Shown: positions 21,290 through 32,669 of the stretch, piece after piece
Layout: every line of letters begins with the position of its first letter
Numbering within the stretch: the first letter of the stretch is position 1
Notes under the pieces: model-generated
What the model was told of the DNA's origin: nothing
Database searches by the model: none
The model's input: the letters and a program-made list of their open reading frames with translations, nothing else
Position numbers and translations under genes: made by a program
Assembly: GCA_030710605.1 (NCBI GenBank)
Contig: CP092879.1
Location: 41,721,008 to 41,785,007, forward strand
Length of the DNA stretch: 64,000 bases
Source of the DNA: Cordylochernes scorpioides
Taxonomy: Eukaryota > Arthropoda > Arachnida > Pseudoscorpiones > Chernetidae
Direction: 5' to 3'

Positions 21290-22290
21290 TTCCTGGTACT
21301 TTTGATATAATTTCGCAGTCAAAACAATTTTTACAATTACTTTAAGATATATTTTTAGATTTAAGATTGATTTCTAACGATAGATTGCGATATGATGAGG
21401 TAATTTCATACATGAAAAAGTTAGAACACGTTAAATAAATGAAAAATCTGTAACAATAAAATGTAAATAGATAGTCTCAAAAACAAAAGCAGCTATACCC
21501 TACAAAAGTTAACAAAACAGAGTTCTGCCTACTAAATATTCTAACTTCCATGATAAAATATTTATCAAATATATTATACACAGTTCCTATTTACCTTCAT
21601 CGGTATTTGAACAATGTAGCACCTGGGAAAGTTTTGAAAGTATTTTATAAAATAATTTTGAAGACCATCCCATCAATTATCTCAGAAATTCTCATCTCTC
21701 AACTTTTCCACCGAGTAATTTCTTAAACCCACCCCGCTAATCTCCAACGTTGCCGGATCGAGTTTGTTAGTTTAGTCTTGTTAGTAAGAAAACTATATTT
21801 TGATTAAATAACCATTCTTCTTAAGTATAACATTATAGTTAAGTATACTCTCCTATATAACAAATTATTAATTAGTTATTCTTATGAATATGTAAAAAAA
21901 TTCAAACTCTATATTAGCATTTTGTAGGATTGCTTCGGTATTAAAAACAATTTTCATCTGTTTTTCAATGTTAATTATCAAAAATAAACACTATATAACT
22001 ATTATGTATTAATTACTATCCACGTATTCATTTTTTTATTCCCATTATTTTTGCTAGATTTTAAAACCGAATTGTTTTCATATGTGCATATATTGAAACA
22101 ACAATTTATAGAAATAATAGAAATTGTTATATATTTATTTAATTGTTCAGTGTTAAAAAATACATTTCAAAATTTTATATACCAATCGAAGTCCCTCTTC
22201 TTCTAATTATGCATTAGAACAAATCATTATATGCATCACCCTGGAAAAGAAAATTGAGATAGTGAAAAGTAAGGAGCCATTACACTAGTT
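21290..22290. other. AT-rich stretch without recognisable gene
   Basis: No coding or RNA gene signal. A small less AT-rich patch at about 21690-21775 (ACCCACCCCGCTAATCTCC) is unassigned. Confidence 0.5.
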
Positions 22291-22316
22291 TTCTAATTTC
22301 AGACAAATATCCAACT

Positions 22317-22355
22317 TGTATACCATGGTTTCGAGCTATGGTCCTCATCAGTACA
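22317..22355 (-). ncRNA. Isolated hammerhead ribozyme motif
   Basis: Minus strand: stem I TGTA/TACA, core CTGATGA (22351-22345), GGACCATAGCTC, GAAA (22332-22329), stem III ACC-AT-GGT, cleavage-site A (GTA triplet). Core and stem III are complete and match family B in stem III. Stem II is weak (G-C plus a G-U pair), so activity is uncertain. Confidence 0.55.
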
Positions 22356-22359
22356 GGAG

Positions 22360-23965
22360 CGGCTTCAGAATAAGTCTGATTTATCTAAAATATGTTTAAG
22401 CTGGTAAAGTTACAGGGGCCGAATTTCAGGCAAGAATACACAATAAAGCTGGTATTCAGTTTGGCCTTTGTCATAATTTAGCAAACCTTTGTGGTTCATT
22501 CCTACAAATGTTAAAATAAATATTTAGAGAGATAATCAACATAATAATCAACAGAAATCCAAGCTTATAAATAGGCTTCTAGGGCCTCATACACTTGTGC
22601 AAGAAAAAAAGCTATATATATATTATGAGTATAATGTTTTTATTTTGGAATGATAAAATATTGGAAGAGCAGTCGTGAAAAAAGTAAAGATAGTTATTTA
22701 CTTACCAAGTAGTTTTTATTTTCAGTTACTTGAAAAGAATTACACATTAAATATTTTTCACAGTAATATAGATTATATAAAATGAATCCTACATTCGTGA
22801 ATTAAAAAAATAGGTAGGTTAACTATACATATTTAAAACAATATTCAAAGTGTTATGTTCTAAATCTATAGTCAAAAATAAAAGAATAGTCAATGATGAA
22901 AATAAAATATATGTTTTTAAAAAATCAAATATTTACATTTCAGATTATTTAAACTATATATATATTATAGATATATAATAATTAAAGATTAAGATTCGTT
23001 TTGTCATATGCGCCTGAAGAAGGGTTTATGATGTCTAAAGCTTGAGAGAATGTATAAATAAATTTTACAATACATTCAATTAAAATAATATTTAAAACAA
23101 GAAGTCGAACAATTCTAAATACGCTTCTTTATTTCCAAAATCTCCTTTAAGCCTTGAAAAAATAAAATTTTAAACAATTTTTCTAGTTTTAGGTAAAAAC
23201 AATTTAAAGGTAGCTTAGGCATATAAAGAAAGTCATTTTCTTTTTAAATTTAAAGTTATATCTCTAAATTAAGAAAGTTAAAGAAAGCTTTTTAAAAAAA
23301 TCGATAAGTAATTTGTTTTATATTCTTTTTTTTTCACAGAAAGAAATTGTAAAGTGAAATTAATTATTCAATTCATTTCATTTTTATATAACCATAACAA
23401 CCAAAATACTTTTCTAATTATGAAATATCCAACTATTAAATGTTTTCTTTCAAACAATTTAATAATTGCCAATTGTTAATTAGTAAAGATTTAGGTATTT
23501 AAAAAAAAATAAAGGAATAAATTATTTGAAGTTAGAAAATTGGACAAGTATGTTTAATTAATATTTTTCTATTTTTAGTGGACTAATTAACATTTGCACA
23601 CAAAAATGTCTAATTTAACAAAAAGTATTTTTTATATCAAAGCTCTAGGTGAAATCTATGTTTTATAAATCCTTTTTCTTTTGATGATTTTTTTTTTCAA
23701 TTCCTTTAAGGAAATGGATGTATATATATTTTTAATCAGAGATAGGTAATATTTTAGATTTATAATAAGGTTAACACTTTTATTTCTTTGATATATTCAG
23801 CATGATTAGATGTTCGTGTTGTGTGAATTACTAAAATATATTAATTGGAAAAATAGGTACACTACATTTTAAAACCTTTTATCATATCTATAAGCTAACA
23901 CCAAAAATATAATCAAATATTTATATTATAATGATATTGATATAAAATACTAATATAATCATACT
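22360..23965. other. AT-rich stretch without recognisable gene
   Basis: No coding signal. At 22985-23060 the plus strand has CTGAAGAAGGG ... CTAAAGCTTG followed by AATAAA, a decayed member of the hammerhead-type ends. Confidence 0.5.
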
Positions 23966-23967
23966 AA

Positions 23968-24215
23968 AATTATATATTTTGCAAAATATGATACTATTAT
24001 TTTAATTATTTTTAAAATAGCTTAACAATTAAAATGGGAGAAAATTATATATTTTTCAAAATATGATACTATTGTTTTATTATGATACTATTTTATTTAA
24101 AATAATTTAACAATAAAAAAAATGGGGGAAATTTATATATTTTGCAAAATATGATACTATTGTTTTAATTTTATTCAAAATAGCTCAACAATTTAAAATA
24201 TGGGGGATAAATTCT
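23968..24215. repeat. Degenerate AT-rich tandem repeat, three copies
   Basis: TATATATTTTGCAAAATATGATACTATT and AAAATAGCTTAACAATT.AAAATGGGGG-like words recur about every 75-90 bp. Confidence 0.75.
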
Positions 24216-24593
24216 ACGTTTTATTTTGATTTTCAAAAATATTTCACTAAAGCTTTATTATTAAAAGAAATTTCGCAAGTACTTAATATATTAACTTTTT
24301 CTAATATTTAATATCACAAGCCAATTTTTTTTTTAAATATTATTTAGCACACACATAAAATAAAAAAAAAGCTTTGAAAATATTAAGGTATAAAAATAAA
24401 TATAAGCTAAAATAAAGGTAAAAGTGGGTATTAAATTTCAGACGATGGAAGTGAAGTTGATGATGATCTTGGCGGGAATTTAATCCGGCGTCTCATCTAT
24501 CACAGAGTAGGACAGTTGTGTTGGTTAGGTCGAACTAATGACTAGACGATTGATGGCACAATCAACTAATTTCCTTTACTATCTACTTAACCT

Positions 24594-25175
24594 AACTTGG
24601 TAAAACAAGACAACTTATACCCGCTTCAATATTTTATCAACAAAACACAATTTCTATTTAATCACTTTTATAAACTTTTAATATATATTTATAAATAGAA
24701 CATTTGTGATATATGCATATATAAATAAATAAAATGATGAATCATATAAAATAAAAAGTATTTTATTTTTAAGCAAACGAAATAAATTTAAAAATTTATA
24801 TTTTTATCATTTTAATTTATATAATTCAAAAATAAACTAATAAAAATAATTGTTTCCGATGAATTTTAATTAGGTATTGCGATTATATATATAAATAATA
24901 ATATAACTTGGCAAAACAAGACAACTTATACGCTTCAATATTTTATAACAAAAGACTATTTTTATTTAATCACTTTTATAAACTTTTAATATACATTGAT
25001 TGAATTGAATATTTATGCTCTGCATGTATAAAATGATGAATAATATAAAGAAAGAAATTCATAATTTTTAATCAAACGAAAGAAATAAAAAATATAGATT
25101 TATTATTTTAATATATAAACAAAAGAACGTAATAAAAACAATTGTTTTCGATGAATTGTAATTAGGTATTACTAT
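24594..25175. repeat. Direct duplication, about 308-bp period
   Basis: TAACTTGG.AAAACAAGACAACTTATA, TTTAATCACTTTTATAAAC, AAAATGATGAAT and CGATGAATT.TAATTAGGTATT occur once in 24594-24885 and again, in the same order, in 24902-25175. Confidence 0.85.
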
Positions 25176-25179
25176 TTTT

Positions 25180-25780
25180 TTTTCAAGACAAAAAACAAAC
25201 ATATTCCAAATTAAGTGTGACATTTACAATAACAACAAAATATTTTGCGAGCAGAAGATAAATTCAGTGTTTCTTGCTTCATTTATTTTACTATTAAATT
25301 AAATAGAAGATATACTCGAGGAGAAATAGTTATATTTATTTATAGAAAGATGAGAGAGAGACTGAATAGTAATAATTTTGGAATAATTTAATTATTATTT
25401 TTATTGATGATACAATATATTTTCTTATATAGAGATTTATACATATATATAATAGTGTATTTAATTAAACTCTTATTATTGCGTTGTGTGTTTTTTCAAC
25501 TCTAATTTTTGAATTAAAACTATACTTCTATGAAAATATTATATTAATCACCAGGTATACATTGTTAGAATATTTATAAATATTTAAAAGCATGAAGAGC
25601 TTGAAGTCGAGAAAATAAAGAGATATAGGTGATACATTGTATAGTATGATGAAAGGACATCTCCTATTCCTACAATTGAATATAGCGTATTTCTCATCAC
25701 CATCTATTGGAAAATATATCAACTATCTGGTGATTCATTAATTTTTCCTAAGAATTGACCAATCGGGGGTGCTGTTTAAT
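25180..25780. other. AT-rich stretch without recognisable gene
   Basis: Only short chance ORFs; no repeat or RNA signal recognised. Confidence 0.5.
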
Positions 25781-25786
25781 TATATT

Positions 25787-26001
25787 GCCACGTGGAAAAT
25801 TAGGGAAGACAAAAACTTCAGGAGGGAACAGCAATTTATTTCAGGGAAGGACAAACTATGAATTGTAAACAAAAGATAAGCCACGAAGGAAATTTACAGA
25901 GTCGCAAGATATAAACATAAAAATGACCCCTCTGTTAAAAAAAATAATAAAATTAATAAATACTATGTTTTATAAATAAAATTAATAAATACTATGTTAC
26001 A
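25787..26001 (+). mobile_element. ATATTGCCACGTGG element, complete copy
   Basis: GCCACGTGGAAAATTAGGGA ... AATAAATACTATGTTACA, flanked by ATATT on both sides (25782-25786 and 26002-26006). A related copy at 60654-60839 has the same flanks. AATATTG/CAATATT could be either a short terminal inverted repeat or the target duplication. An internal tail is duplicated ('AAAATTAATAAATACTATGTT' twice). Non-coding. Confidence 0.65.
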
Positions 26002-26660
26002 ATATTATATATTTACTAGCCGAGTGACCCGGGCAACGCCCAGGGTTTACCCAAAGGGCCTGCAGAGACTTTAAAAGTATAGATATATATAGATATAAAT
26101 AGCCGAGTGACCCGGGCAACGACCCAGGTTTACCCGAAGGACCCGCAGGTGAGAAACTATAGAAGAAAAATTTTAACAAATCAGAAAATGAAAGTGCAAA
26201 CAACAGAACTACACTACTTTAAGGACATGAGAGCACATGCACAGTATCACCACACGTGTACCATTTTCAAAGACCCTGCTTAGGATTAAAACTTCTCAGA
26301 AGCATAACAATAGCACCAACCTAGAGTTTAACTGGTGTGGATGCATTCCTCTGGGAGTAAGACTTTTGAGAAATTCAGTAGGGAGTTATTTTGCTTCTCC
26401 GCATTCTAACACTCCAACTGTTAACACTGAGGAAACACTGACTCATGTTTGGTAAGCAATTTCATGGAAGAAACTATAGACATTGGATTAAATAAATTAT
26501 TAAATAAATTGGATTAAATAAAAATTATCAGATTTAAATAAATATTATTAGAGTGAAAAAAAAAAGAAAAAATTAACAAATTAGAAAATAAAATTTCGAA
26601 CAATACAACTATATTGCAGATAAGATAAAAGGACCTTTTTAAAAGATAAATAAACAAACT

Positions 26661-26745
26661 GCAATTCGACACTATCGATAATTCGACACTATCGATAATT
26701 CGACACTATCGATAATTCGACACTTTCGATAATTCGACCATTTTA
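26661..26745. repeat. 17-bp minisatellite ATTCGACACTATCGATA
   Basis: Four to five head-to-tail copies with the last ones changed to CACTTTCGATA. A second block sits in the other half of the duplication at 27220-27300. Confidence 0.9.
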
Positions 26746-26899
26746 AAAATCAAATTTTCAAGGTTGATTGTTGTTTAAATACAACTTTACCGGTAAAAAG
26801 GTATTACAGAGGCGAAGGCAGCCACTTTAAAATTAAACACAGGCTCTTGTAGGAAGAACCCAAATATTCAGAATGAATGGAAGTCTGAAGGACCAAAAG

Positions 26900-27105
26900 A
26901 TATGGGTCATCTTTACATGTATGCTATCCAATGTTCGCACACTTGAAAAAGCCACTTAAAGTTGTCCGTGCGTAAACACAGGTTCTTGTAGCCAAGGTTT
27001 GTCCTTGAGCCTTATTTATAGCCATAGCAAAAGCCAACCTTAGTGAAAACTAACGCCTCTCTAGAATGAAGCGAAGGTTGGTATCCGAAGGGGCCAAAGA
27101 TATTT
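26900..27105 (-). pseudogene. Helitron Pif1-like helicase C-terminal fragment, copy 1
   Basis: Minus-strand translation gives ISLAPSDTNLRFILERR, a stop, then LRLAFAMAINKAQGQTLA. This is the conserved block before the end of Helitron RepHel helicases (LAFAMTINKxQGQT), part of the Pif1/RecD-like ATPase. One in-frame TAG interrupts it and another follows shortly. Sequence on either side is no longer coding. Confidence 0.75.
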
Positions 27106-27464
27106 CAGACACTATACAGTGTGTTCAACTTTGGGCACTGTCAGTATATGTGCTTCGAACAATACAACTATATTGCAGATAAGATAAGAGGACCTTATTA
27201 AAAAATAAATAAACAAACTGCAATTCGACACTATCGATAATTCGACACTATCGATAATTCGACACTTTAGATAATTCGACACTTTCGATAATTCGACCAT
27301 TTTAAAAATCAAATTTTCAAGGTTGATTGTTGTTTAAATACAACTTTACCGGTAAAAAGGTATTACAGAGGCGAAGGCAGCCACTTTAAAATTAAACACA
27401 GGCTCTTGTAGGAAGAACCCAAATATTCAGAATGAATGGAAGTCTGAAATCTGAAGGACCAAAA

Positions 27465-27670
27465 GATATGGGTCATATTTACATGTATGCTATCCAATGT
27501 TCACACACTTGAAAAAGCCACTTAAAGTTGTCCGTGCGTAAACACAGGCTCTTGTAGCCAAGGTTTGTCCTTGAGCCTTATTTATAGTCATAGCAAAAGC
27601 CAACCTTAGTGAAAACTAATGCCTCTCTAGAATGAAGCGAAGGTTGGTATCCGAAGGGGCCAAAGATATT
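27465..27670 (-). pseudogene. Helitron Pif1-like helicase C-terminal fragment, copy 2
   Basis: Second copy about 560 bp away, with the same TAG, reading LRLAFAMTINKAQGQTLA, which fits the family consensus better than copy 1. The shared stop shows that the duplication happened after inactivation. Confidence 0.75.
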
Positions 27671-28215
27671 TCAGACACTATACAGTGTGTTCAACTTTGG
27701 GCACTGTCAGTATATGTGCTTCAAGGACATGAGAGCACATGCGCTGAAACACCATACGTGTTCCATCGCAAAGATCCTAAAGGCATTGGTGAAAGTCTAA
27801 ATAAATTTTTTGGAAATAAAAAAATATATAAATATATAAGAAAATAAATTGGAATATAAATTCACAAACTATATTTCAGAGTGGACACAAATATTTGAAA
27901 GGAAAAAAAAAAGAAAATTGCAAACAACACAACTATATTGCAGATATGACAACATAATAAAGGAATAAATTCATTTGAAAGACCTCATTAAAAATAACAA
28001 TTCTATATTTTTATATATACAATATAATCTAATTAAATCAACACACGATAATTCGACCATTTTTGATGTCTCGACCTACGGCCTATCATATGACAAACTA
28101 ATTCGACACTTTCGATAATTCAACTATTTTGAAATTCAAATTTCAACAGTTGATATTTGTCTAAAACCCCTATTAATAACAACATATCAGACTGCAGAGT
28201 GCAAAAATGTAGAAA

Positions 28216-28285
28216 ATTGTATGTATATAATTGTATGCATATATTTGTATGTATATAATTGTATGCAAATAATTGTATGTATAGA
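28216..28285. repeat. Short tandem repeat TTGTATGTATATAA
   Basis: About four to five imperfect copies of TTGTATG(T/C)ATATAA. Confidence 0.85.
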
Positions 28286-28310
28286 GCAATGAGTAAAATA
28301 TTTTTTTTTT

Positions 28311-28435
28311 TTGCTTATCCCTAGTACACGTGGTACAGGCCTTGATAATCATGGTGGGTAGAGTAGGCGACTGCTTTTACTGTAAGTACACCACATGTCT
28401 AAACATGTGAAAAGCAGTTCGACTTTGCATTTACA
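28311..28435. repeat. Dispersed repeat, second copy at 61.33-61.45 kb
   Basis: Shared words are ATCCCTAGTACA.GTGGTAC, ATAATCATGGTGG.TAGA, GGCGACTGCTTTTAC and ACATGTGAAAAGCAG. No coding potential. Confidence 0.8.
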
Positions 28436-28542
28436 AATGTGCCAGAGCCCCGTTTGATTACTTGCGCTTGCTGGTGGGGTTGGACTTTTGCAAGAATCGG
28501 AAGCCATTGGAGCATTTTTTTTTTATTTTTTGAGAAAAAAGT

Positions 28543-28616
28543 GCCCAATGCGGGAATCGAACCCGGGTCGTAGCGGTCGAAAACCAACGGCTTAGACCAT
28601 TCTTCCACCAACCCCC
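28543..28616 (-). pseudogene. tRNA-Glu-like sequence (pseudogene or SINE head)
   Basis: Minus strand: intact box B GGTTCGATTCC (28563-28553), a box A-like TGGTGGAAGAATGGTCTAAG, and a seven-base loop TTTTCGA placing anticodon TTC at 34-36. The CCTGGTTTTC...CCCGGGTTCGA-type layout resembles tRNA-Glu. The acceptor stem does not pair and the anticodon stem is partly broken, so this is not a working tRNA. A tRNA-derived SINE is an alternative. A further tRNA-like box A (GCCTAGCGGTTAGGGGAGTG) lies nearby at about 28780. Confidence 0.6.
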
Positions 28617-28791
28617 AGTAAAATAAGTGAATAAAAAGAAGACCAAAAATAATTGATAATAGTTTATTGAATAACAAATAAAATAAAAAATCTTGCAGGT
28701 GAAAAATTATAGGCATTGGTAAAAAAGTAAACAAGAGAAATAGCAATTGGGGTTTTGTTCCTGCGGCGAGTCATATTAGCACGCCTAGCGG

Positions 28792-29886
28792 TTAGGGGAG
28801 TGAGTCTTCCACGGCCTTTTCGACGCATGACAGAAGATGCTGAAAAAAAAAGGTAAAATAAGAACCAAGCAGAGGAAAACTATAAAACTGAAAGCCAGGA
28901 CAGACATAAAAAGAAAATTCCAAGCATGTGAGGAAACAATTGATGAAAAAAAAAAAAGGATTCCAAAAAAATACTGCAAAAAAGAAACCAGACACAAAAA
29001 GCAACAATTGAGTACACAAATACAGCATCAGCCTATTTATGAGAAGAAAAAAAACGACAGACACAAAAATGGAGCTAAATTCAAATGAAAAACTATAACA
29101 GATCAAGTAATCAAATCAGGCATTATGAAAGATACTGCAAAAAAGAAAATAAGACACAAAAATGGAGCTAAATATGTAAAAAAACATGTATACAAAAAAG
29201 CAAAGCCCAATTCCAAACCCAATTATTTTTTTTATGAGAAGAACATCAACATAATGCATGATTACGGCAGTCCATAGCTTCCCTGAAAAAAATTCATCAA
29301 AAAAGTTAAATATTCCAAAATATTTCTGTGTATATATTGCTAAATGTGTAAATAACATGTATATAAAAAAGCAAAGCTTAATTTTAAATTTCATTATCCT
29401 TTTCACAGAAAAAGCATCAAAATACTGCATAAGTACGGCACTTTTGCAGCCTTCCTGACAAAAATTCACTAAAAGAGTTAAGTATTCAAAAAAATATTTT
29501 GGTATATATATTGCTAAATGTGTAACAAACATGTATATATAAAAGCAAAGCTTAATTCTAAGTTTTAATATTTTTTTTATAAGAAAAGCTACAAAAGCAA
29601 ATAGGGAGAAGTGGGGCCATTTAGCCATTTTCAAAATTTGATTGTGAAAGAGTAAAAAAATGGGTAAATAAGAGCAAATATAAAGAAAAAGTATTGCTAA
29701 ATGTGTAATAAACATGTATATAAAAAAGCAAAGCTTAATTCTAAGTTTTAATATTTTTTTTATAAGAAAAGCTGCAAAAGCAAATAGGGAGAAGTGGAGC
29801 CATTTAGCCATTTTCAAAATTTGATTGTGAAAGAGTAAAAAAAAAGAATAAATAAGAACAAATATAAAGAAGAAATAATTAAGCAA
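28792..29886 (-). other. T-rich strand with long open frame over a tandem repeat
   Basis: The minus strand has a 256-codon ORF (29886-29116), one TGA, then the same frame stays open for over 100 codons to 28792. 29110-29880 is a degenerate tandem repeat with spacings of 171, 174 and 183 bp (CATGTATA at 29185, 29356, 29530, 29713), all multiples of three. The translation repeats a hydrophobic segment (CFFIYMF.THLAIY) four times. The plus strand is A-rich throughout (28.8-30.3 kb), and T-rich strands rarely contain stop codons, so a chance ORF is quite possible. I assign no function. Confidence 0.35.
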
Positions 29887-30289
29887 AAGAAAGACATAAA
29901 TAAATATTTCAATCTACAATTCGAAAAATAATATAACCTCAGCCTATTTATGAGAAAAAAAAACGTTGCCAAAGACATTAGGAAAGATAATGCAAATAAG
30001 AAACATACACAAAAATTGAGCTCTATTTAAATGAAAAACTATAACAAAGTACTTACAAATTATAATCATAATCAAATGAACCAGAAATTAGTAAAAATTA
30101 GTAAATAAGACTTAGTAAAAGGTAAACAAAAGAACGCATTTCAAAACAAAGGAATTGATGATGATAAATGCAAAAAATCTACGATTGTAAAATAGATTAA
30201 ATTAAAAAATAAAAATAACTGTTAACATTAGGAAAATAAAAACAGGCCTATCATACGCAGAAAAAAATAACGAAAATTTTGGTATATAG

Positions 30290-30750
30290 ATCGTTATGTG
30301 TAGTTCAGAATCTTCGGAGGAGATAGCTCAGGACTTTACAATGGAAAACTCTGTTACGGTATTATCTATATAGATAATTGCTACTTCTGCAATGCCGTCA
30401 TTCAAGGCAATTTGGTCCATTATCTATTCCAATGCCCATTTCTACAGGAAAAGAGACTGGGAATTCACAAAATATCGGGGCTAACTCGCTATAATGAACA
30501 ACATGTATATAAAATGTTTACTACTCTCCTGCTGGATAAAACAATTGTTTATAAATATTTTAAAAATTTTCAAAGCGATTGATAAAATGAGGGAAGAAGT
30601 GCTCAACTTCACAGACAATGGTTGATTGCTCCCCCCCCCCCCCCCCCCTCTAAATTGCTTTTCCTCCTCACTCATGTACATATATAACCTTTTAGGGGAA
30701 TCCCCTTGTAAGACAATAGTGTCTTAATGAAGGTTTTGTTGTTTTTGTAT
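30290..30750 (+). mobile_element. 5'-truncated LINE copy, Jockey/R1-like
   Basis: The zinc-finger coding remnant is followed by a 3' UTR with an 18-base poly-C run (30631-30648) and the tail GGGGAATCCCCTTGTAAGAC ... TAATGAAGG..TTGTTG. The tail resembles those at 7.7, 46.3 and 53.4 kb. I could not fix a convincing target duplication (GTATAT on both sides is weak). Confidence 0.65.
30304..30582 (+). pseudogene. LINE ORF2 C-terminal zinc-finger fragment
   Basis: Open for 92 codons without a start. Contains CYFCNAVIQGNLVHYLFQC, a C-X2-C-X9-H-X4-C finger of the same spacing as the LINE at 46.6 kb (CTFC...HYLFDC). Such fingers end the ORF2 protein of Jockey/R1-like non-LTR retrotransposons. Everything upstream (endonuclease, reverse transcriptase) is missing. 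Confidence 0.75.
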
Positions 30751-30754
30751 ATTT

Positions 30755-32500
30755 ATAACTCTGATATCGTTCTATTTCTCTACTTTCAAACTCTTTAAAA
30801 GCTAATTATAACATTTTTATGCACTTTCTGTTCTATAAATACTCATCTTTTCTGATTGGGGAAAAGATGCCACAAGCTCCTTTTGTGGAAGGCTTTCAAC
30901 TAACAGCCTTCACTACGCATATGAAGATTAGCAACCCGAAAATCAAATGCTGATGGTGTATTCTGATATTTCCAGAAAATGTATATTGACCAACCTTTCC
31001 GAAAAAAATCAAATGATGGTTGAAATTTGCTGATTGATAATAGTGATCCATCATCTTATTCAGTTGCAAACGATGCCCCCCTTTTCATAAAATCTATAAG
31101 TGGTTTAATACTTTTTTTTCGATAAACATATTTTATTATTAAATATATGTAACATTCATTTCTTCGAGCAATTTTCTAACGCTTAGGACATAAAATTGAT
31201 CGAATAAAACAACATGCTTTGCTCTCTCTCAAACCATTATTATGGTACAGCATTTGAAACTTCGTCCTGAAAGGCAAAAACCAGAAGATCAAACACCCCT
31301 ATTGCTGAAATATACTTACTTAACATGGATTTCATATAAACGGTTAACACTCGGAAATACATTAGCCTAAGGAAGATCCGTAGATTTGCAAAATTTGCTA
31401 GGGGCCAACAGAAAAGGGATATATGCTATCATGTAAATATGCAAATATTAATACCATTTCCAACCTTCGTTATGTAATAAAGATTAACTTTATTACTAAA
31501 CGTGAAGATGTTCTAAAAATAATAAACATTTATAGACGTGAGCAATCAACTAATGGATATATGAATATGATAACGAAATAGTAAATCTTCGAATATCCAA
31601 ACCTTCGATTGTTCTAATCGGCCAAAATGACTATTAACGCGTAAAAGAATTAAATATTTTTTCTATAAATTGCTTTTAGTTTCGTAAATACTTATTGTAA
31701 GATAAATAGATATTTGTATTATTTCATAAAGATACATCATGGGATATATTACTGTAAGAAAGTATTGGAAGGTATGATTGTTCATAAAAGAATGTGATGT
31801 AATTGATGTTATAAAACATACACAAGTTAGAGTCATAGGACGATCAAATAACAAGGTTGTTTAAATGTAATCTACAATAATTTGTAAATCAAATTTATTT
31901 TGAAATAAATTGATATAGAAAGAACAATCCCTCGAAATATTTTGAGAAATATTTTCTCTTTTTTTTTTTAACAGATTCAGGTACGCCTTTTTTATATAAA
32001 CGTACAAAAGTTCGTTGTTTAACTATTTATAACTATTTTTGTTCTTTTCGCATCTCTATAGCTATGGTTTGGCACCCCTCGGTCGATGGTAGCGTGCAAA
32101 ACACCATTAGGTCACAACCAAGGGCCCAAAAAAAAGACTAAAATTTAAAAGCGCCACTATCAATCTACTCCCAAGAACCATTATGGATCAAAAGGAGGTC
32201 AGATTCAAGGGTCATTTTATAACTTAAGGGAAATCTTGGAAAAAGAGAATCAATTGTGGGATGAAATAATGGGATATTTTTATCTCCATCGATTAACATT
32301 TATATATAAAGAGTGAAAATAAATCATTTAGAAAAAATTTGCATCTGTGTTTTTATTTTTAAATTCAATTGAATACAAGCTATCTTAAACGATAAGGGAT
32401 TTTTTAAATTGATATCAATAAATTTTGTAAGAACGTTTAGTAAAAGTATTGAAGATATGTGATTTCTCTTAAATCCAATTTTAGACTTGGTTCATTTTTT
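30755..32500. other. Stretch without recognisable gene
   Basis: No coding or RNA gene signal. 32040-32250 is less AT-rich (GGCACCCCTCGGTCGATGG) and may be an unidentified old repeat. Confidence 0.5.
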
Positions 32501-32516
32501 GAACGTATGTATGGCC

Positions 32517-32669
32517 TTAAATACAGGCAAAGTCAGACTTTCACCAAAGTGTGCCTGGATCATGGTGCCATGATCAACGAAAGCTGCACCCCTACACCTC
32601 ATTCCATAAGATCATGAACTCATGGAATTCGTGTAATATTTACACAAGGGGATAAGAAACAACAACAAC
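32517..32669 (+). mobile_element. Short retroposon (SINE or LINE tail) with 10-bp target duplication
   Basis: ATGTATGGCC occurs at 32507-32516 and 32670-32679. The 153-bp insert ends in (AAC)n. A short inverted pair GGATCATGGTGCCATGATC is inside. No pol III boxes recognised. The (ACA)n tail is like that of the LINE piece at 60.14 kb. Confidence 0.7.

Larger units (their letters stand above)
26596..27715. repeat. Tandem duplication of about 560 bp inside the Helitron relic
   Basis: ACAACTATATTGCAGATAAG, GCAATTCGACACTATCGATA, AACTTTACCGGTAAAAAGG and CAACTTTGGGCACTGTCAG occur in both halves. Offset is 559 bp at the start and about 566 bp later, owing to a 7-bp insertion (GTCTGAAATCTGAAGG). Confidence 0.92.
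26016..27870 (-). mobile_element. Helitron relic with 3' terminus
   Basis: On the minus strand the sequence ends with a GC hairpin (GGGC-GTT-GCCC) followed about ten bases later by CTAG and then T, the Helitron 3'-end pattern. A second, diverged 3'-end copy (GTGACCCGGGCAACG) lies at 26101-26150. Upstream on the same strand are two copies of a Pif1-helicase fragment. The 5' Rep (HUH) region is not seen, so the element is truncated. Confidence 0.65.

Noticed and set aside
28399-28746. ORFs reading through the tRNA-Glu-like region
   Set aside because: The apparent peptide is a translation of the tRNA-like sequence, whose box B and anticodon loop explain the conservation.
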